A stretch of 64,000 nucleotides of DNA from Powellomyces hirtus (taxonomy: Eukaryota; Chytridiomycota; Chytridiomycetes; Spizellomycetales; Powellomycetaceae). The position numbers were made by a program, and so were the translations under genes. Where the stretch lies: positions 310,001 through 374,000 of the forward strand of contig JAHLKG010000010.1 of assembly GCA_025526995.1 (NCBI GenBank), given 5' to 3'. The first letter of the stretch is position 1; each line of letters opens with the position of its first letter. The notes beneath the pieces were generated by a model. It saw only the letters and a program-made list of their open reading frames with translations, searched no databases and was not told the origin of the DNA. This document shows, one piece after another, positions 57,601 through 64,000 of this stretch.

Positions 57601-60600
57601 ACGAATGCTGGCAATATTGTGGAGAAAACCCAGGAGATGAAGGGAGTGCTCTCAACGTGGAAGGACCGGCTGCCAAATCTGTGGGACGACATTTCGATAT
57701 GGAGTTCCCTCGTAGCTTGGCGCCAACATGTCTTCCAGATTATCAACAAAGCGTACCTTCCTCTGATTCCGCTCCTTACGGCGCAGCAACATACTGGCAC
57801 TCACCCACGAGACAACCCAAGTTCTCATGCTTTCAGAGGTTACCATGAGACGGCATGGATCATCAATCGTTTTGCACACGTGGCGCGTAAACACCAATTG
57901 ATCGATGTTTGCAACGATTCATTGAGCAAGATCTACACACTACCAAATATCGAGATTCATGAAGCGTTCTTCAAACTCCGAGAACAGGCGAAAAGCTACT
58001 TTGTCAATGCCACAGATTACGCCACGGGACTGGACGTTATCAACAACACGAACCTGCTGTACTTCAATCCCGCGCAGAAGGCCGAGTTCTTCGCACTCAA
58101 AGGAATCTTTTTTGCGAAACTCAATTTGCATGAAGATGCCGAAAAAGCGTTTTCGTCGTCGATCCAGTTGGAGACCAGCCTACCGAAAGGTTGGGCAGCG
58201 CATGCACAGTACAATGACCGCATGTTCAAGGAGCGTCCTCAGGAGATCAAATACGGAGTGGGTGCCATGAACTGCTACCTCCAAGCAGCCGGATTGTACA
58301 TGAATGGCCGCGCGAGGAAGTTCATGGCGCGAATTCTGTGGTTACTCAGCCTGGATGATGCGGACAACAGCATCACAGAGGCGTTTGACGAATACAAGGG
58401 CGAGATGCCAATATGGTACTGGATCACCTTCATACCCCAGTTACTTGCTGCCTTGTCCAGCAAAGAGGCGCCGCAGGCCAAGGAGATCCTGAAGAAGATT
58501 GCGAAACAGTATCCCCAGGCACTCTACTTCCAACTGCGCACTGCGAGGGAGGACCTTCTCACCATGAAAAAGCTGGCAGCCGCAGCTACCCCGGCGCGCC
58601 CACAAGAGCCAGCGTCCCAGACATCTGCCCAGCCGGACAGTCCTGCAACCGGCCAGACTGCGGAGAATGGAACTGCAGGCTCAGCGCTCAACCCAGGGGC
58701 AGCGCCTCCTATCAGAAAACCCTCGCCTTGGGAACATATCGAGGAAATCAACGCTGTGGTCAAAACCGCATTTCCTCTACTTGCCCTATCTATGGAGACC
58801 ATGTTGGATCAGATCATGCAGCGATTGAAACCGACAACTGATGAAGACATTTATCGGTTGATTGTTGCACTTCTGAACGATGGCGTGCAAATGTTCGTCC
58901 AGCAATTGACGAGAGACTCTGGTGATCAGGGCGGGGCGCTTTCGCCGGCCACAGAGATGAATCTCGTTCGCTTCGCCGAAAGCATGCACCCGAATCATAT
59001 CAAGTATAAGGCTGCTTTCGAGCACGACTTCATCAAAAGCAAACCAAATCTTGCACAGCTTGTTGAACGATTCCGAGACTGGCGCGACAAACTGGAAATC
59101 CTGCTTGACAGTCGACCACGGAAGCAATACCTCGAACAGTTCAGTCATTGGTTAGCGGAATTCGAGTACCAGAAGTTCGAGGATATCGAAGTTCCCGGGC
59201 AGTATTTCATGATCCGGGATAACAATAAGGACTTTGTGCGCATCGAACGATTCGAATCTGGCGTCGATCTCATCCGGGGATACATTGCCTGCCATCGTCG
59301 CGTCACAATACGTGGTCACGACGGAAGCTTCCATCCTTTCAGCGTGCAACATCCCGCTCAAAGACATTGCCGGCGGGAAGAAAGGATCATGCAGCTCTTC
59401 CGGATCCTCAATAGCGTGCTGGAGAGGCGGAATGAAACTCGCCGACGGAACATATCTTTCCACTTGCCTATCGTCGTGCCCCTTGCTCCATCTGTACGAC
59501 TGGTGGAAGATGACCCGAGCTACATCACCCTGCAAGAAGTTTGGGAACAATATTGCGCTGGAAGGGGCCAACACAAGGACATCTCCATAATGTATTCTAT
59601 TGACCGTATGCGAGACGTGTACGCGTCTGAAGAATCTATCAAACGAGGGGTGAGATTTGCCAAAGATGTAGGTTAGCTTTGTGCGCATATTTCTGATGAA
59701 CCTTCTTCTAGAAAATGGACAAGGTGGAAGTTCTGAACTTGAAGGCCGAGCTCCTGGAGGATATCGCGAACAAATTCATGCCGGAGACCATTTTGACAAA
59801 GGTATGTGGCTCCCTTTGTTCATAAAGTATCTTGCGCGAAACTAACGTGTCACTTTCAAAGTACATGACGAAGACGCTGACATCATACGGAGATCTATGG
59901 ACGATGCGAAAACAATTTACGCACTCTCTGGCTGCAAACACTTTCATCACTCACGTCTTGAGCGTTGGTCAGCGCTCACCGTACAAATTCTCGATATCGC
60001 GGAAAACTGGTAACATTTGGTTCTCGGACTTGCTCCCAGGTATGTTCATGGGCGCCACGTCACTTACTTATACGAAATTGTCACTTATCATCGTTCCTTC
60101 TATCCTCAGGGATTTCGAACACAACCTTCCTTTTCTCGAATGCCGAGCCCGTTCCATTTAGATTTACGCCAAACATCCAGCATTTCCTGACCCCGATTGG
60201 TGTTGAGGGAGTTTTCGCATCATCTTTACAGGCTATCGGGCGAGCTTTGACTGAACCATCGGTAAGTCCAGTAATCGTAACGTCCCGGTCTATGATCGAA
60301 TGCTCATCATTTTCCTGTCGATAGTACGAGCTCGAGGACTATCTCAGTATCTTCGTCCGTGATGAATTGGTCACATGGCAAAACATTGTCCGCAAGCCAC
60401 CGGTGCAAGAAAGCCAGCTCCGGGAGTTCACATTGCAGAACGTGGACCTTATCCTGAAGCGCACCACCGGAATTGCATGCAAAGAGGAACGAGAGAAGGT
60501 ACATGCAAGCTAATTGATGTCTCTGAGATGAGCTTCTTCTGACTTCTTTGCTTCTCTTGTACAGGGTCTAGAGCTGTGTGAACCCGCCAACCAAACAGTA

Positions 60601-60675
60601 CTTGATCTAATATCAAACGCCGTCAATCCTCACAAACTCTGTCAAATGGACGCTTCCTACATGGCTCGACTCTGA
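48649..60675 (+). CDS. TRA1: Tra1/TRRAP, activator-binding pseudokinase subunit of SAGA and NuA4
   Basis: This giant PIKK-family scaffold recruits histone acetyltransferase complexes to transcription activators in the nucleus. Exons: 48649-48651 (ATG only, uncertain), 48713-48776, 48846-49003, 49063-49335, 49403-50189, 50260-53208, 53285-59667, 59712-59801, 59862-60039, 60110-60261, 60325-60498 and 60565-60675, giving 3773 aa (human 3859, yeast 3744). It is HEAT/TPR solenoid up to about residue 2800, then FAT (for example [13 protein letters not shown] is already in the kinase-like part), pseudokinase and FATC ([16 protein letters not shown], ending MDASYMARL). The kinase region lacks the catalytic DRH and DFG motifs; the equivalent stretch reads [19 protein letters not shown]. 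This is as in all TRRAP proteins. Exon 7 alone is 6383 nt. The protein is certain from [12 protein letters not shown] onward; the first residues and their splice are a guess. Confidence 0.95.
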
Positions 60676-60841
60676 AGATCACTTTTACCGGGCTAGCAAT
60701 CGCCTTCAGCAATGGAACCTCTCCATCATATCCCAAACAACGCTTCCCTTCCCGCATGCTTACGTTGCGAACAACCTCTTCAGAGGTCACCTCTCTTCAA
60801 TATTTTTGCCGTCTTGTAGATAATCCCTCTAGCTTATTGTG

Positions 60842-60847
60842 AATAAA
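60842..60847 (+). terminator. TRA1: Polyadenylation signal of TRA1
   Basis: AATAAA lies 167 bp after the TRA1 stop codon, in AT-rich sequence. It is a canonical eukaryotic poly(A) signal; use is inferred from position. Confidence 0.5.
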
Positions 60848-61619
60848 GAATCATTATATATACCACCAGACCGTGGACTGTTTTGCCCGCCAATTATAGC
60901 AATGTCAGACTGTCCTCCTTCCCACATCAATTGACCACAAAGACGGCGTCAGGTGCGCACTCTTCCGCATGTCAAACTTCCAAAAAACGGCCTGCGTCCG
61001 GCTGGCGATGTCAAGATGTAATTTTCTGAAAATCTAGATGTAAGCAAAATCTCTGATGACTTCTTGGGATTTTAACAAGAGCTAGTACGTTGAAGAGATG
61101 GCGTCCCCCCAGATCACACCAGCTGTTTACTTGTTGCCTTCAAGAATTACCATTGCTGTCGCTGCCCATAAGCTGGACTCAAAATTCTGTTCCATGTCGC
61201 CAGGTCGCACGCCGTCCTTGAACGGGAAGCTTTCCAGGCGCTTCGACTTGTCGACCTCGTTTTTGAACGGCGTGTCACCGTCGCTCTTAAGACGAGGCTG
61301 CGTCGAGGCTATTATGTAAATCATCAAGAGACTGACTGTCAACCTGAGGAACGCGGGGACGTTGTCCAGAGGCTTGGCCCTGATCAACCTTGATCCTTCT
61401 CCTCACCAAGAGCCACTTGAGCCACTATCAGTGATAGTTTAACTGCAAGAAGGAGCGTATGGTAATAGCATTCTAAAGATGTCAGTTGAAATCACGGTGA
61501 TCTTCCTCATCATATTCGAAGGGATGGTCCGGCTCATCGGCGCTCCTTTCAGAATTATTGTCAGAATCGTCGTCTTCAGAGTCATCGCCATTGTGGTACA
61601 CATTGAATCCTTCAAATGC

Positions 61620-61700
61620 CTTGACGACAAGTGAAGTGCACCAAGCGGCAGCCGTTGTTGAATGGAGTGTGGCCGTTACTCTTAACAGAAGGGCTACTAC
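61620..61700 (-). pseudogene. Ankyrin-repeat-like remnant
   Basis: On minus, SNGHTPFNNGCRLVHFTCRQ resembles the ankyrin consensus (NGxTPLHxAxRxGH...). It is followed at once by a stop. A second similar piece (LKSDGDTPFKNEVDK) is encoded about 400 bp downstream on the same strand (61260-61305). No open frame links them. Similarity is short and the call is tentative. Confidence 0.25.
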
Positions 61701-62355
61701 ACTCTCAGAGTGATGAAACATTTCCGTGGCCTTGCAACAACGTGTCATCTGTGGTGGATCGGGCAGGTGATCCAACCATGCGTCCCTTTCTCAAGGGACC
61801 AAGTGTTTCAGCCATCAAAGACACGAGAACACGAGTGCCGCGCGCTCTTCGATATCGCGAGTCCCATTGTTCAGAAGGACAGCAGGGACCTTATATTTGT
61901 TCAGCGGTAATGGGTGCGATCGCGTTCAGATCGTTGTCGCAAATTGCCAAGCGAGGGCCTAACTTGCTCACGTCGCTTTATTCTGCAAAAAAAAGCAGTA
62001 GCTGCGCTCATGCTAGGGTTATAGTACTGTCACCTTTTCCATTCAGGTCCATCACTGCTGTTGATGCCTAGTACCTGTCCTGTCACACCTTCAAAGTTCG
62101 TTGACAGGAAGAATGCGTTGATCTGGGCGCGCGTAGTTGCTGACAGATCACCAAAAGACAACTGGCGTTCTGGCTGCAGTGCATGCGGTCATCGTTTCAA
62201 GCCACATGGAACCGGCACCACAAGCCTCACGCCCTTCCGCGCATCTTTTTGGCTCCTCCGGTGATTTTCACACGCCTGAGAAGTCATTCGACCGTGCGTT
62301 CCACCACTCTTAGAACTCATATCAATTACAACCACCTGCTTGCACTTGCTTCACA

Positions 62356-63355
62356 ATGTCTGACTGGGGTAAGAGCGTTTTTTCTGTATCTGAGGAAAGT
62401 GTGGACGATTTGATTCTCATCCGTAGGCATTGTAGAGAATGAAGAGACCGAAGTTGTGGTCGCATCCACTGTGGTGACTAAGGGTGCCTGGGACGATGAG
62501 GATGCTGATGAAGATGAGGTTAAGTCCTCCTGGGAAGACTCCGATGACGGCGCTGAAAAGGCCGCCCCGGCCAAGCCCGTCGCTGCGCCTCCCAAGAAGA
62601 AGTCGACGCTAGCACAGAAATTGGCTGAACGAAAGGAGGAGGAAGAACGAAAGGCAGCTGAGAAAGCAGCGAGACTAGTGCGTAAAGCAAGCAGCTGCTG
62701 AGAGTTTATGGAGTGAAGCAGCAGCAGCTCACCTTTTAGCAAACACCAGGCCAACAAACAAGCTGACGACGAAGACTTGGACGAAACACCTGAGGAGAGG
62801 AAGGCTCGCTTGGCCCAAGCTGTCATCGACTCGGATTTGCAGAACGCGAAGAACTTATTTGGTGTTTCCACACCTCAGAGCTCTTCGAAGATAGAAACAA
62901 TGAACCCCAGCACTCGACCCGAGTTCGACGACTATGTGAAAGAATGCATGGCGAAGTTCTCCAAATTTGAGGTTCGTCTCATACATGTAATAGGGATCAC
63001 AATGTCTCATCGAAAGCTAATGTTCTCGGTTATTTTCTTGATCTTTAGTCAAAGACCCAGTACTCATACTTTGTGGAGGCTCTTGTGCGAGGACTTCTGG
63101 TACCTCTGAATGTGGAAGACACTCGACGCATATCATCTTCCATCTCTGCCATGATCAATGAGAAGCAAAAGGCGACGAAGACTACCGTTGCATCGAAGAA
63201 GAAGCCAAAAAAGGCTATGCTCGGCAAAGCTGGCGATGGAATGGACACTACAAATTATGACGGTGAGTAGCCGAAATGTCGAAGCTAATCTATCGCATAC
63301 GCTAAGGCATGATCAACCATCAGACGTGTATGATGACTTCGACGACTTCATGTAA
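62356..63355 (+). CDS. HCR1: Translation initiation factor eIF3 subunit j
   Basis: eIF3j (yeast Hcr1) is a loosely bound eIF3 subunit in the 40S decoding centre; it also acts in recycling. Exons 62356-62368, 62427-62677, 62750-62971, 63049-63262 and 63324-63355 give 243 aa (human 258). The first exon codes only MSDW plus one base. The acidic N-terminus (GAWDDEDADEDEVKSSWED) is the eIF1A/eIF3b-binding type. Lys/Glu-rich helices follow (LAQKLAERKEEEERKAAEKA), then TPEERKARLAQAVIDSDLQN with NLFG. The C-terminus has VEALVRGLLVPLNVEDTRRI and a Lys-rich stretch, ending DVYDDFDDFM as the family does. Confidence 0.95.
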
Positions 63356-63661
63356 GCGGAGTAGCCAGGCTGTCCGCCAACCCGCTGCCCTCTTTGCGGT
63401 AGACATCCACGCTACCTGTTAGACAAGGGCGCAGGACATATTTAGTCTTGCAGAATTTACATAAGCATTTCATATTATCAAAATAGCATGGATCTAGATT
63501 ACAGTCTCAAGCCTTATTGTTTTGGGATCCAAGGTTGTGCGACTCGAAGTCTGGCTTAGTACTCGTTCTTTATTACAGATATTTTACGACTCAAAAACTT
63601 GATGGAGGCGGCTCCCTATGTTCAAAGACTATTTACATTAAGTGATTACGCATCAATAAGT
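63356..63661. other. Convergent 3' spacer
   Basis: This 306-bp stretch between the eIF3j stop and the stop of the right-edge gene is UTR-like, AT-rich sequence. Confidence 0.5.
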
Positions 63662-64000
63662 TTATTTCATCCCAGAATTCCAATCATGGTCCATAGACTC
63701 CAAGAAGCTGGACATGGAGTCTTTTGACGTGTCGCGGGCGGAAGAGGTCGGAATCTGCACGTTTGCCTCCGAGAGTGCCACCATCGACGAGAAGTCCATT
63801 TTGTTGTCTATGGTATCCAGGGCGGTCGCTGGAGATGAGGGGGCCACAATGTCCGATAAATGGCTGCTAGATATAGCGGGATACGAGGCTCCCTGAAAGT
63901 TGAGGTAGGATGGATCCCAAATGGTAGTGGTATTGGTTGCTGAAAGGTCGGCCCGGAAGTTGGTTGGCATCGAGATGGCCGAGGTTTTTAGACTACGCGG
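63662..64000 (-). CDS. C-terminal end of an unidentified gene (partial)
   Basis: A frame open to the window edge ends at 63662 and codes about 112 residues. It is rich in Ser, Thr, Asp and Asn (TNTTTIWDPSYLNFQG, SSFLESMDHDWNSGMK). It looks like a disordered acidic tail such as an activation domain of a transcription factor. Without the upstream part I cannot name it. The in-frame ATG at 63970 is probably internal, because the frame stays open beyond it. Confidence 0.5.
   Translation of the reverse strand, partial: PRSLKTSAISMPTNFRADLSATNTTTIWDPSYLNFQGASYPAISSSHLSDIVAPSSPATALDTIDNKMDFSSMVALSEANVQIPTSSARDTSKDSMSSFLESMDHDWNSGMK

Larger units (their letters stand above)
60676..62355. other. Spacer TRA1-eIF3j
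   Basis: This 1.68-kb stretch begins with the TRA1 3' UTR. No intact gene was seen. Two minus-strand segments resemble parts of ankyrin repeats (around 61260-61300 and 61620-61690) but are interrupted by stops. The end is the eIF3j promoter. Confidence 0.5.

Overview
The window is nuclear DNA from a zoosporic (flagellated) fungus, most likely a chytrid or close relative. Two genes argue this together. Translation elongation factor 3 (37554-40748, minus) is essentially a fungal factor. IFT122 (5251-9066, plus), a core subunit of intraflagellar transport complex A, is kept only where a cilium or flagellum is built. The rest is ordinary eukaryotic single-copy content with many short GT-AG introns (about 100 by my models, mostly 55-130 nt). 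Exon models were built by hand from splice signals, protein-family similarity and reading phase. Every complete model sums to a multiple of three.

Layout: FAB1 lipid kinase (5' end cut by the window), IFT122 and RAD54 on plus. NOT3/5 (minus) diverges from an RlmN-type radical-SAM methyltransferase (plus), which converges on a TLDc protein (minus). PPIL3 cyclophilin (minus) and NAA10 acetyltransferase (plus) share a 188-bp divergent promoter. Annexin (minus) and alpha-actinin (plus) diverge from a CCAAT/CRE-containing spacer. ADCK2-like kinase and LSM3 follow on minus. Next come a frameshifted F-box/LRR relic and a gene-poor stretch (about 31.5-35.4 kb). Then F-actin capping protein alpha (plus), EF3 (minus), a cyclic-nucleotide phosphodiesterase (plus), a CaMKK-like kinase (minus), the very large TRA1/TRRAP gene (plus), eIF3j (plus), and the 3' end of an unidentified gene (minus) at the right edge.

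The genes do not form one pathway. They cover membrane traffic (FAB1, annexin), the flagellum (IFT122), actin (alpha-actinin, capping protein), RNA decay and splicing (NOT3, LSM3, PPIL3), DNA repair and chromatin (RAD54, TRA1), translation (EF3, eIF3j, NAA10) and signalling (PDE, CaMKK). The least expected gene is the RlmN-like enzyme. It keeps all the catalytic cysteines but ends in what looks like a C-terminal tail anchor. No mobile element, CRISPR array, rRNA or convincing tRNA was found.
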